From Clostridia bacterium (GTDB taxonomy: Bacteria > Bacillota > Clostridia > Lachnospirales > Lachnospiraceae), in NCBI GenBank assembly GCA_003249225.1, contig QKJQ01000012.1, positions 62,001 to 126,000 of the forward strand: 64,000 nucleotides of DNA. The letters run 5' to 3'. Under the pieces are notes generated by a model. The model did not search any database. It worked only from the letters and a program-made list of their open reading frames with translations, and was not told where the DNA came from. Below, in pieces: positions 45,554 through 53,700 of the stretch. Both the position numbers and the translations under genes were made by a program. How positions within the stretch are numbered: position 1 is the stretch's first letter; each line of letters starts with the position of its first letter.

Positions 45554-46300
45554 ATGTTACAATTAATGAAATATGAATTTCGAAAGCAAATGTTTTCAAA
45601 AATAATTATTCTGGCGATTTTAGGCTTGATGGAAGTTGTATTCCTTGGTGCAGTACTTCTAAAAAAAGAAGAAGTGATGGCGATAAGTGTTTTGGGCCTG
45701 TATGTTCTGGCCTGTATGGCGGCTTTTTATGTATCAATTGAGGCAATAATAACCTTCTCAAATGATCTCAAGACAAAGCAAAGTTATATGCTTTTTCTTA
45801 CACCAAAGTCTGCTTATCAGATCATGGGGGCCAAAGTTCTTGGTGCCATAATTCAGGTGTTTCTTACCGCGGCATTGTTCCTGGCTTTGGGATTTGCAGA
45901 TGTTTTCTTTCTGGCGGCAAGGTACAGCAAAGTCAGTGAGATCATCGATGCGGCCAAAGAGATACTATCTGGGCTTTCCGGACTGGATATAACATTGCCT
46001 ATGATACTTATGACACTGTTCCTGATCTTTATCTGCTGGATCAGCACCATTATTTTTGCAATGCTGTCGATTACATTAAGTACAACTGTTCTGGAAAACA
46101 GAAAATCAAAGTGGATCATTAGCTTTCTGTCTTTTATTTTGATCAATGTGGTTGTTTATAAAACGATGAGTCTGGTCGGAGATCAGGTAACCGCCGGCTT
46201 TTATATTTCCTCACTTGTATCGGCTGGAATTTCTGCTGTGTTTATAGCACTGGCGTCGATTGGAACATCATGGATGCTTGAAAAGAAAGTCAGCCTGTAA
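45554..46300 (+). CDS. ABC-2-type membrane permease of the YtrA-regulated transporter
   Basis: 248 residues with about six membrane spans (for example IIILAILGLMEVVFLGAVLL, LGLYVLACMAAFYVSIEA, a central pair and C-terminal ISSLVSAGISAVFIALASI). A YMLFLTPKSAYQIMGAKVL segment is typical of ABC-2 permeases of this type. It pairs with the ATPase encoded 15 bases upstream. GGGAGGG precedes the ATG. Substrate unknown. Confidence 0.85.
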   Translation: MLQLMKYEFRKQMFSKIIILAILGLMEVVFLGAVLLKKEEVMAISVLGLYVLACMAAFYVSIEAIITFSNDLKTKQSYMLFLTPKSAYQIMGAKVLGAIIQVFLTAALFLALGFADVFFLAARYSKVSEIIDAAKEILSGLSGLDITLPMILMTLFLIFICWISTIIFAMLSITLSTTVLENRKSKWIISFLSFILINVVVYKTMSLVGDQVTAGFYISSLVSAGISAVFIALASIGTSWMLEKKVSL

Positions 46301-46517
46301 AAAGAAGAAATCAGTCTAAAGTTGAAAAAGTAAGATTGCAAGAGTAATAGGATAACCTGTAAACTGTAATAAATCATAAAAATTGGAAATCTGATGTATG
46401 GGTAAATCTGTCGATATAAAGTAACGGACAGAATTTCATTATCAACCATATTTAAGTTACAATGTATCATAGAACATGGATTTATATGAGTTTCTATATA
46501 ACAAAAGCAAGTTATCC

Positions 46518-46547
46518 TTGACGGAAAGGGTCATTTTGTAGTATTTT
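46518..46547 (+). promoter_or_regulatory. Possible promoter of the DUF1015 gene
   Basis: TTGACG (46518-46523), an 18-bp spacer and TATTTT (46542-46547). It is weak; the rest of 46301-46517 holds nothing recognisable. Confidence 0.4.
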
Positions 46548-46579
46548 GTCTAGTATAACAAAACAATGGAGGGCAAAAT

Positions 46580-47818
46580 ATGGCAACAATAAATCCCTTT
46601 CCGTGCATCAGGCCTGTACAGGAACTTGCCGAACGTGTTGCTGCACTTCCTTATGATGTTTATAACCGTGAGGAAGCAAAGATTGCAGCTGGAAAAGATA
46701 ATCTAAGTTTTTTGAATATTGACAGAGCAGAAACACAGTTTTCAGATGATGTTGAGATTGACGACATTAGGGTCTACCAGAAAGCAAAAGAGCTGTTAGA
46801 AGCCAGAATTGAAGATGGAACGTTTATTTCGGATGATGAAGAATGCTACTATATTTATGAACTGATAATGAATGGAAGGTCACAGACTGGAATCGTAGCG
46901 TGTGCTTCTATTGATGATTATCAGAACAATATAATAAAAAAGCATGAAAATACCAGAGCGGACAAGGAGCAGGACAGAATTAACCATGTTGATACATGCA
47001 GTGCTCAGACAGGTCCGATTTTTCTTGCCTATCGTTCTGATACCGTATTAAACCTGATCATAACAAAGACAAAAAAAGAAGAAAAACTTTATTCTTTTAC
47101 AGCGGAGGATGGAGTCACACATAATGTCTGGAGAATATCTGATACACTTCATGTGCATGCCATTCTGGATGCATTTTCGAAGATACAGAATATTTATATA
47201 GCAGATGGACATCATAGGGCAGCTTCCGCCGTAAAAGTTGGAATGAAGCGCAGAACACAAAAGCCTGATTATACCGGAGACGAAGCTTTTAATTTCTTTT
47301 TGTCGGTTCTTTTCCCTGAAGATCAGCTGATGATCATGCCGTATAACCGCGTAGTTAAGGATCTCAATGGAATGAATAAAGAGTCGTTCCTTGATGCAGT
47401 TAAAAAATCATTCCGTGTAATTGAAAAAGGTGAGACACCTTTTGCACCAAAGTCAAAATACTCTTATGGCATGTATCTTGACAATAAGTGGTATGAATTA
47501 AAAGCAGACAGAGAATTTTCTAAAATAAAAGATCCGGTGGAGTCACTGGATGTTTCGATTCTTCAGAATCATTTGTTAAAACCTATTCTTGGAATCGATG
47601 ATCCGCGAACAGATAAAAGAATTGATTTTATTGGGGGTATCCGGGGAGTCGAGGAATTAGAAAAAAGAGTACATACCGATATGAAAGTAGCATTTTCAAT
47701 GTATCCAACTTCTATTGCAGAACTTTTTGCTGTATCAGATGCAGGAAAATTAATGCCGCCCAAATCGACTTGGTTTGAACCAAAGCTGCGAAGTGGACTT
47801 TTTCTTCATAAAATTTAA
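46580..47818 (+). CDS. DUF1015 family protein
   Basis: 412 residues. Family hallmarks are NPFPCIRPVQELAERVAALPYDVYNREEA at the start, the NRAETQF-like DRAETQF, the central HHRAASA (IADGHHRAASAVKVG) with likely metal or phosphate contacts, and the MPYNRVVKDL region. It is cytoplasmic and widespread in anaerobes, where it is often near serine or cofactor genes; the activity is unknown. GGAGG lies 7 bases before the ATG. Its neighbours here give no clear clue. Confidence 0.92.
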   Translation: MATINPFPCIRPVQELAERVAALPYDVYNREEAKIAAGKDNLSFLNIDRAETQFSDDVEIDDIRVYQKAKELLEARIEDGTFISDDEECYYIYELIMNGRSQTGIVACASIDDYQNNIIKKHENTRADKEQDRINHVDTCSAQTGPIFLAYRSDTVLNLIITKTKKEEKLYSFTAEDGVTHNVWRISDTLHVHAILDAFSKIQNIYIADGHHRAASAVKVGMKRRTQKPDYTGDEAFNFFLSVLFPEDQLMIMPYNRVVKDLNGMNKESFLDAVKKSFRVIEKGETPFAPKSKYSYGMYLDNKWYELKADREFSKIKDPVESLDVSILQNHLLKPILGIDDPRTDKRIDFIGGIRGVEELEKRVHTDMKVAFSMYPTSIAELFAVSDAGKLMPPKSTWFEPKLRSGLFLHKI

Positions 47819-47830
47819 TACACTTCTAAT

Positions 47831-47859
47831 TTGCGAAGAAAGGGAAATTGTGGTACTAT
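47831..47859 (+). promoter_or_regulatory. Promoter of the LiaF-like gene
   Basis: TTGCGA (47831-47836), a 17-bp spacer and TACTAT (47854-47859), with the segment AAATTGTGG directly before the -10. The same segment occurs before deoD at 54783-54811. Confidence 0.65.
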
Positions 47860-47908
47860 AAATTTCAAGATACATGATAAACTATTGGCTTGAAAGGAGA
47901 TATATACC

Positions 47909-48475
47909 ATGGGAAAAGGTTTTCTGAAATTTGTTATCGGAGTCGCAGCCGTAGGTGCTGCAGCGAAAGTGGGAATGGATGCTGTCGCAAAAAAGAAAAA
48001 AGAACTGAAAGAAAAGAACGAAACAAGTGATGTGAAGGAGTACTTTAATGTAGTAGGCGGCGAGGACATTCAGGTTGTTGAAAATGCAGCAACGGACATG
48101 AAGATCCGCAACTATGTTGGCGGTGTAAACATCGATTTAAGTAAAGCTATATTCACAAAGGATATTACCATTGAATTACAGAATGTTGTCGGAGGCGTTA
48201 ATCTCGTTGTTCCTGAGAATGTCAATGTTGAAGTAAAATACGAAGCAAAAATGTCAGGAACCAACAATCTTGTGAAACATCATGAAGGTGCATTTACCAT
48301 ATTCCTGTGTGGCAAGGTAACTGCAGGCGGTGTGAATATCCAGATTGCTGACGAAGCAACAGATTTCTATGAAGAAGATGTTACAGAAGATACAGCCGAA
48401 GCACAAGCTGCAGAGGATACAATGTCTTTTGAAGAAAAAGCGGAAGAAAAAAGCGAAGAAATGTGTTGTGAATAA
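47909..48475 (+). CDS. LiaF/YvqF C-terminal-like (toastrack) protein with short membrane anchor
   Basis: 188 residues. A Gly/Ala-rich hydrophobic segment (about 5-26) comes first, then a Lys-rich stretch, then a repetitive beta structure in which NVVGG, NYVGGVNIDLS, NVVGGVNLVVP and AGGVNIQI recur about every 25 residues. This is the stacking pattern of LiaF/DUF4097-type right-handed sheets used in envelope-stress sensing. A Glu-rich C-terminal tail ends with a Cys pair. AAAGGAG precedes the ATG. No LiaRS genes are adjacent; function is inferred from the fold only. Confidence 0.8.
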   Translation: MGKGFLKFVIGVAAVGAAAKVGMDAVAKKKKELKEKNETSDVKEYFNVVGGEDIQVVENAATDMKIRNYVGGVNIDLSKAIFTKDITIELQNVVGGVNLVVPENVNVEVKYEAKMSGTNNLVKHHEGAFTIFLCGKVTAGGVNIQIADEATDFYEEDVTEDTAEAQAAEDTMSFEEKAEEKSEEMCCE

Positions 48476-48500
48476 ATAGTGATATTTACAATATAAGCAG

Positions 48501-48552
48501 AAAAAGCCCTCATAACCCAGACAACGAATGTCTGATTTATGAGGGCTTTTCC
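48501..48552. terminator. Bidirectional terminator between the LiaF-like gene and the ABC-2 exporter operon
   Basis: AAAAGCCCTCATAA pairs with TTATGAGGGCTTTT, enclosing CAGACA/TGTCTG. The last bases adjoin the stop codon of the minus-strand permease gene. Confidence 0.88.
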
Positions 48553-49715
48553 TATGCGATACGATTGCTTTTTTTCTTAGTGATAGCTAAAGCAAGTCCA
48601 AAGAAAGCAATTGCGAAAGCGAATTGCATACCAATATTCTGAAAGAATTTTACAGCATTATCGCCACTTAGCTTTGTCAGATGACCAAGCATATCGTTTG
48701 ACAGTACATACCAGTAGGCAGGAGTGAATTTTGCAATGGAAAGCATGCTTTTTGCCATATAGGTCATAGACACAAACACGCCGCCAAGGAAACAAAATGT
48801 GAGGGAAACTGTGGTAGCTAGTCCGGAAAGCTGGATCTGATTTTTAGCAAGAGAAGAAATACAGAAACCAAGACTGACGCCGACGACGGTAAAGACAAAA
48901 CTGTTAAGGAGCAGGTAAGGAAAGACTCCACTGTTCAAAAGAGTGCTGCCATACATAACCACGGAGATAAGCATGGTCAGGCTCCAGACTAAAATTGATA
49001 AGGTGATACAGCCAAGAGCAAGCTGCAGATTTCTGCTTTTTAATGAGGTAGAAGAACAAAGCATACGTCTTCGCACATCTTCCTTGTTAAAGGCGAGCAT
49101 GATCGTACCGATGATCTGAATCATTACGGAAGTCATAATATAAGGGATGAACTGAAAATAATAGGTGTATTTTTGCATGTTCGACAAGCTGCCATCTTCC
49201 GTCAAAAGAGTAACTTTGCTTTCTAATGCTGTTGTTTCAAGTGAGGATTGTAATGCGGTTTCCGCATCCTGCCCGCTCACCATGTAAGCTTTCAGGGTCG
49301 TGAGGAATTGTTCCAGCTGCATATTGACATAGATACCGCTGTATGAATTTGGTACATTGATATTATCAAGCTGAATCGTACCTTCTTTCATCAGGCTTTC
49401 GCCAAATCCTTCCGGTATGATCAGTACATATTCCACATCACGGAAGAACAAAGCATCCTGCAGCGCATCTTTGTCGTCCGGGATATCTTTCAGGTATTGT
49501 GTCTGACCCATATATTTTTTAATTGTCTGACTGATATCACTCTGATCCCGGTCAATAACAGCAACGGATATCTTTGCCGTTGAAAAGACTTCTGCTCTGG
49601 TTCCGCCAGTCAGAGATGATATAATCATATTTATACCAAGGAAAATACCAAGATACATTATAATTGTCATTTTGTTGTGGTTTATAATTTTTAAAAATGT
49701 CTTATAAACTGGCAT
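48552..49715 (-). CDS. ABC-2 permease, second subunit (LnrN-like)
   Basis: 387 residues. One N-terminal span (MTIIMYLGIFLGINMIISSL) is followed by a ~160-residue extracytoplasmic domain and then five C-terminal spans (YIMTSVMIQIIGTIMLAF, then four more). The VLIIPEGFGESL segment is typical of ABC2_membrane_3 proteins. It overlaps the upstream permease gene by 14 bases and ends at a terminator. With the other permease and the ATPase it forms an exporter, plausibly of membrane-active antimicrobials. Confidence 0.88.
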   Translation of the reverse strand: MPVYKTFLKIINHNKMTIIMYLGIFLGINMIISSLTGGTRAEVFSTAKISVAVIDRDQSDISQTIKKYMGQTQYLKDIPDDKDALQDALFFRDVEYVLIIPEGFGESLMKEGTIQLDNINVPNSYSGIYVNMQLEQFLTTLKAYMVSGQDAETALQSSLETTALESKVTLLTEDGSLSNMQKYTYYFQFIPYIMTSVMIQIIGTIMLAFNKEDVRRRMLCSSTSLKSRNLQLALGCITLSILVWSLTMLISVVMYGSTLLNSGVFPYLLLNSFVFTVVGVSLGFCISSLAKNQIQLSGLATTVSLTFCFLGGVFVSMTYMAKSMLSIAKFTPAYWYVLSNDMLGHLTKLSGDNAVKFFQNIGMQFAFAIAFFGLALAITKKKSNRIA

Positions 49716-50844
49716 ATCGTCCCCTCCTAATAGCGAAAAAGCTTCCTACGGTAAGCAGCAGTGCCATACTTCCGAGTATGATCAGATTGGATGCATAACG
49801 CTGATAATCATCATAAACGGTAAGACTGAAAAATGCATCAGATACTAAAGCAACCGGATTGATCCTGTTCACAATAGGTGCCTTTTGCTCGATAATGTAT
49901 TTAAGCTGTGAGAACATCAGACCACCAAGCATACTGAATACCATGGAAATACCAAGTGAAAGTGCAACTTTCAGACCGGGACTGCGTCTGGATACGGATC
50001 CGATGAACAATCCGAGGGTCACACCTATTATACTTCCGAGAAGGCATACGAGTAAGAAGTAGACAGGCTGACTGCCAATCTGGATTTTAAGGATAAAACG
50101 CAGATAAGCACAAACGAGGAGTACATTCGTAAAATGTACGGTAAAGGCAGCAAGAAGATCTGCGACGATCAGTTTCATGTGATGTGTTGGCGTAATGTGT
50201 CTTCTGGCACCCAGTGCAGTAATGTTTGCCTGAATATCTTCTGCATTCTGAAGCCCAAGAAAGCTTCCATAAAGGCAAGCCATGGCAATCAGGGCATAAA
50301 AATACTGAAGCATGGAATCCACTTTTTCACCACCAAGGCTGACTTCCTGCAGATAACTGATATCCGAACTCATGACAGACATGACCTCAGAAAGCTTTGA
50401 AGGATCTGTTGTCATTACCTCCATATAAACAGATGAATTCTGCTGGAAAGTGTCAGTAAATATTTTAATAATACTCTGATTCAGGCCGGAGGAAGAGAAA
50501 ACCAGCGAAATGGTATCCCCATAAATGATCTGTCCATCAACGGTACCAGCTTTTACCAGATCACTGCCTTCCGCATTTGATACGGTGGTGATGGAAAACA
50601 TGGGAGTATCTTCATTGAAGCTCGCTGCTTCAAGTGTATCGATGAAAGTTGTGGATAACGTATCTTCCTGCTCGATAGTAAGCGCGACCGGAATGGTCGA
50701 GAACTCTTCAGCGATAGAAGAACTGCTTCCAAAGCCTGCTTTGAAAAGCGTTCCCAGTATTACTGGAAAAATAAGTGCCCAGAAAATAAGTTCTTTTCGA
50801 CGGACCAGTCCAAGCAGCCGGTATTTGTATAAATGTCCAAACAT
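49702..50844 (-). CDS. ABC-2 permease, first subunit (LnrM-like)
   Basis: 380 residues with the same topology as its neighbour: a span near the start (ELIFWALIFPVILGTLFKAGF), a large outer domain with DGQIIYGDTISLV, and C-terminal spans ending LIILGSMALLLTVGSFFAI. It starts 13 bases after the ATPase stop and overlaps the second permease. The two permeases are similar in layout but divergent in sequence, suggesting a heterodimer. Confidence 0.88.
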   Translation of the reverse strand: MFGHLYKYRLLGLVRRKELIFWALIFPVILGTLFKAGFGSSSSIAEEFSTIPVALTIEQEDTLSTTFIDTLEAASFNEDTPMFSITTVSNAEGSDLVKAGTVDGQIIYGDTISLVFSSSGLNQSIIKIFTDTFQQNSSVYMEVMTTDPSKLSEVMSVMSSDISYLQEVSLGGEKVDSMLQYFYALIAMACLYGSFLGLQNAEDIQANITALGARRHITPTHHMKLIVADLLAAFTVHFTNVLLVCAYLRFILKIQIGSQPVYFLLVCLLGSIIGVTLGLFIGSVSRRSPGLKVALSLGISMVFSMLGGLMFSQLKYIIEQKAPIVNRINPVALVSDAFFSLTVYDDYQRYASNLIILGSMALLLTVGSFFAIRRGRYASL

Positions 50845-50857
50845 GGAATTATCCCTC

Positions 50858-51790
50858 CTAATCGCGTAATTCTTTTCCTGTTATTTCAAGGAAAACATCA
50901 TTTAATGTGGGCAGTTCGGTATAGACTCTGCCAACAGATACCTCATTCGCTTTCATATAATCCAGAACACGGATCAGATTATGCTTTCCCTTGCTGCAGT
51001 GCAGCGTAAGTTTCTTGCCATCATAGGAAGCCTTGAACACATGCGGAAGTTCACGAACACCGGGGAGCAGTGCTTCCGGAAAATCCAGGATTTCGAGCTG
51101 AATGGTCTCCGCAGTCTTGATCATGGATTTCAACTCTTCTTTTGTTCCAAGTGCCAGATTTTTTCCTTTGTCAATAATCGCGATCCTTGTACAGATCTGT
51201 TCAACCTCTTCCATGTAGTGAGAGGTGTAAATTATCGTTGCCCCATTTTTATTAAGTTTTTGAATTCCTTCGAGAATGCTGTTTCTGCTCTGTGGATCAA
51301 CTGCGACCGTCGGTTCATCCAGAATGATGAGTTTTGGTTTGTGTGCAATTCCGCAGGCGATGTTCAGTCGTCGCAGGAGACCGCCGGATAATTTTTTGGG
51401 AAGGAATTTCACATAGTCCTCCAAGCCGACAAAAGCAATGGCATCTTTTACACATTGTCTGCGTTCTTCTTTATCATAAATATAAAGACCGCAGAAATAA
51501 TCAATGTTCTCATAAACTGTAAGTTCCTCAAATACGGCAACGTTCTGCATGACTACACCGATTTGTTTTTTGCTTTCGTAGGTATTCGGATTCATTTCTT
51601 TCCCAAAGACTTCGATTGATCCCTTATCATACTCCAAAAGAGCAAGAATACAATTGATTGCTGTTGTTTTTCCGGATCCGTTTGGCCCCAGAAGTCCAAA
51701 GATTTCCCCTTCTTCTACTTCAAGATTCATATGATCAAGCGCTACCAGCTCTTTATAACGTTTCACAAGATTGTTTACTTTTACTACCAT
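50858..51790 (-). CDS. ABC exporter ATP-binding protein (LnrL-like)
   Basis: 310 residues. Walker A is GPNGSGKTTA, the signature is LSGGLLRRLNIACG, Walker B is KLIILDEPTVAVDP and the switch His is in YTSHYMEEVE. A C-terminal ~80-residue extension (from LEILDFPEALLPGV) is typical of the antibiotic-type exporters. It is the first gene of the minus-strand operon and diverges from the two-component system genes across a ~150-bp promoter region that contains a palindrome. Confidence 0.94.
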   Translation of the reverse strand: MVVKVNNLVKRYKELVALDHMNLEVEEGEIFGLLGPNGSGKTTAINCILALLEYDKGSIEVFGKEMNPNTYESKKQIGVVMQNVAVFEELTVYENIDYFCGLYIYDKEERRQCVKDAIAFVGLEDYVKFLPKKLSGGLLRRLNIACGIAHKPKLIILDEPTVAVDPQSRNSILEGIQKLNKNGATIIYTSHYMEEVEQICTRIAIIDKGKNLALGTKEELKSMIKTAETIQLEILDFPEALLPGVRELPHVFKASYDGKKLTLHCSKGKHNLIRVLDYMKANEVSVGRVYTELPTLNDVFLEITGKELRD

Positions 51791-51865
51791 AACGAAGCTC
51801 CTTTTCTTTTTTTTACATCATAGCAAAGATAAGGATCAGGAAACAGTGAAGATTGTCAGTATTTC

Positions 51866-51883
51866 ATATGACAAATGTCATAT
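51866..51883. promoter_or_regulatory. Palindromic site between exporter and two-component genes
   Basis: ATATGACA-AA-TGTCATAT is a perfect 8+2+8 inverted repeat lying just upstream of the plus-strand -35. It is a good candidate for the binding site of the NarL/LuxR-type response regulator encoded at 53065-53700. Confidence 0.65.
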
Positions 51884-51884
51884 C

Positions 51885-51913
51885 TCGACAAAGAAAGCAG
51901 CATCGGGTATAAT
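51885..51913 (+). promoter_or_regulatory. Promoter of the two-component system
   Basis: TCGACA (51885-51890), a 17-bp spacer and TATAAT (51908-51913). The ATG overlapping the -10 therefore cannot be the translation start of the kinase. Confidence 0.7.
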
Positions 51914-51947
51914 GAAGCCATTAAGCAGAGAAAGGAAGGAAGACGCT

Positions 51948-53084
51948 GTGGAAAGCATAATTGACCGTATTTTACTGTTTTGTCTGAGTTTTCTGCTTGC
52001 TGTTCTTGCGTACTCTGCAAAGACCGGTGTTTTAGGTCAGAAGATTAATGAGATCGTTGTCGGGGTTTTAGTTTCAATCATAGTCAGCACATTTTGCCTG
52101 TACTTTGACAGATTCATGGTATCAATGGTCCTTTGTATCATTTACCTGATTGCAGCCTGTATCTACTCTCCGCTGATTTTTTTTCTTCCGCTCATCTGTT
52201 ACGATGCCTGCAGGTACAGACAATGGGTGACGCCTGCGATTACAGGACTTGTTTTGATTCTTCATTTTCAGGAAATTGATCCGATTTTCCTGCTTTTACT
52301 TATTCTTTTTATTATTCTGTCTGTAATTATAACCTGGAGAAACAAGAACCGGCTGCAGATGACAAAAGAGCTTTTGATGCAGAAGGATGCTGCCAGAGAA
52401 CTCAATTATATAATGGAGGAGAGGCAGAAAGAGTTTATGCAGAAGCAGGATTATGAAGTTCATGTGGCAACACTGAAAGAGCGGAACCGAATTGCCAGAG
52501 AAATTCATGATAATGTGGGACATTTGTTATCAAGATCCATTCTTATGGTAGGAGCACTTCTTGCTGTAAACAAAGAAGAAAAGATGAATTCGCAGTTAAA
52601 GGATCTGCAGGATACTTTATCGGGTGCTATGGATAATGTCAGAAGCAGTGTTCATGATCTGCATGATGATTCCATTGATTTACATGAGGCATTAAATAAG
52701 ATAGTACATGATTTTGTCTTTTGCAATATATCAATGGATTACGATATGGGAGAGCATGTCGAAAGAAAAATTAAATACTGCTTTATTGCCATTGTAAAAG
52801 AAGCATTATCGAATGTTATGAAGCATAGTAATGCTACGAAGGTCATCATTCATCTTTGGGAGCATCCGGGGTTGTACCAGCTCGTCATCAAGGACAATGG
52901 AACCAAAGCGGCAGATCTGGATTCGGACAAGGGAATTGGACTGCTGAATATGAAGGAACGTGTCGGTGCTGTCAATGGCACCATTAATTTCTCTTTTCAG
53001 GAGGGTTTCCAGATATTCGTATCCGTGAGAAAAGGTGAAATAGAGAAAATAAACAGGGGGTCTTATGAAGATCGTATTGGTTGA
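51948..53084 (+). CDS. Sensor histidine kinase, NarL-type (HisKA_3)
   Basis: 378 residues from GTG 51948, with AGGAAGG about 8 bases upstream; earlier in-frame ATGs lie in the promoter or in the divergent gene. Five or six membrane spans (about 5-130) have only short loops and no large outer domain, so it probably senses signals in the membrane. After a coiled coil the HisKA_3 motif RNRIAREIHDNVGHLLSRS carries the phospho-His, and the HATPase has EALSNVMKHSNATKV and GIGLLNMKERV. It pairs with the response regulator overlapping its 3' end by 20 bases and probably controls the divergent ABC exporter. Confidence 0.9.
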   Translation: MESIIDRILLFCLSFLLAVLAYSAKTGVLGQKINEIVVGVLVSIIVSTFCLYFDRFMVSMVLCIIYLIAACIYSPLIFFLPLICYDACRYRQWVTPAITGLVLILHFQEIDPIFLLLLILFIILSVIITWRNKNRLQMTKELLMQKDAARELNYIMEERQKEFMQKQDYEVHVATLKERNRIAREIHDNVGHLLSRSILMVGALLAVNKEEKMNSQLKDLQDTLSGAMDNVRSSVHDLHDDSIDLHEALNKIVHDFVFCNISMDYDMGEHVERKIKYCFIAIVKEALSNVMKHSNATKVIIHLWEHPGLYQLVIKDNGTKAADLDSDKGIGLLNMKERVGAVNGTINFSFQEGFQIFVSVRKGEIEKINRGSYEDRIG

Positions 53085-53700
53085 TGATGACAGGCTTGTC
53101 AGTAGTTCATTGAAGATTATACTGGAAGCAGAAAATGGTATGGAAGTGATAGGTATCGGACACAACGCGAAGGAAGCTTATGATCTGTATGTTGAGAAAC
53201 ACCCGGATATCATGCTTATGGATATTAGAATGCAGGGTGAGACAGGGCTTGATGCAGGAGAGCGAATCTTAAAATGCGATCCGGATGCAAAGATAATATT
53301 TCTGACGACTTTTTCAGATGATGAGTATATTATTAAAGCGCTCAGAATAGGAGCAAAGGGATATCTTCTGAAACAGGACTATAACAGTATCCTGCCGGCT
53401 GTGTTGGCGGTTGCCTCCGGACAGAGTGTCTTTGGAGATGATATTGTCAGTCGCATACCCAAGGTATTCTATCAGAAAAGCGATGTGTTTTCCGGGTCGG
53501 AGTTCGGACTGACAGAGAAAGAAACAGAATTGATTCAATTAATAGCAGAAGGCCTCAGCAACAAAGAAATTGCGGAAGCCTTGTATCTTGGAGAAGGGAC
53601 CGTACGCAACTATCTGAGTACGATTCTTGATAAGCTGCAGCTGCGTGACCGTACACAGCTGGCTGTGTTCTATTATAAAAATCGTGGGAAATCCCAGTGA
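53065..53700 (+). CDS. Response regulator, NarL/LuxR family
   Basis: 211 residues. The receiver begins KIVLVDDDRLVSSSL, with the phospho-Asp in DIMLMDIRMQGETG, switch residues in IIFLTTFSDDEY and Lys in GYLLKQ. The C-terminal LuxR helix-turn-helix is LTEKETELIQLIAEGLSNKEIAEAL in two parts, then GTVRNYLSTILDKL. AGGGGG lies 4 bases before the ATG, inside the kinase gene. It is the likely activator of the exporter operon through the 51866-51883 palindrome. Its 3' end overlaps the converging pectinesterase gene by 28 bases. Confidence 0.94.
   Translation: MKIVLVDDDRLVSSSLKIILEAENGMEVIGIGHNAKEAYDLYVEKHPDIMLMDIRMQGETGLDAGERILKCDPDAKIIFLTTFSDDEYIIKALRIGAKGYLLKQDYNSILPAVLAVASGQSVFGDDIVSRIPKVFYQKSDVFSGSEFGLTEKETELIQLIAEGLSNKEIAEALYLGEGTVRNYLSTILDKLQLRDRTQLAVFYYKNRGKSQ

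Noticed and set aside
51771..51947. Longer kinase reading with ATG 51912 or earlier starts
   Set aside because: The region contains the palindrome and a TATAAT promoter and begins inside the divergent ATPase gene; GTG 51948 has the ribosome site.
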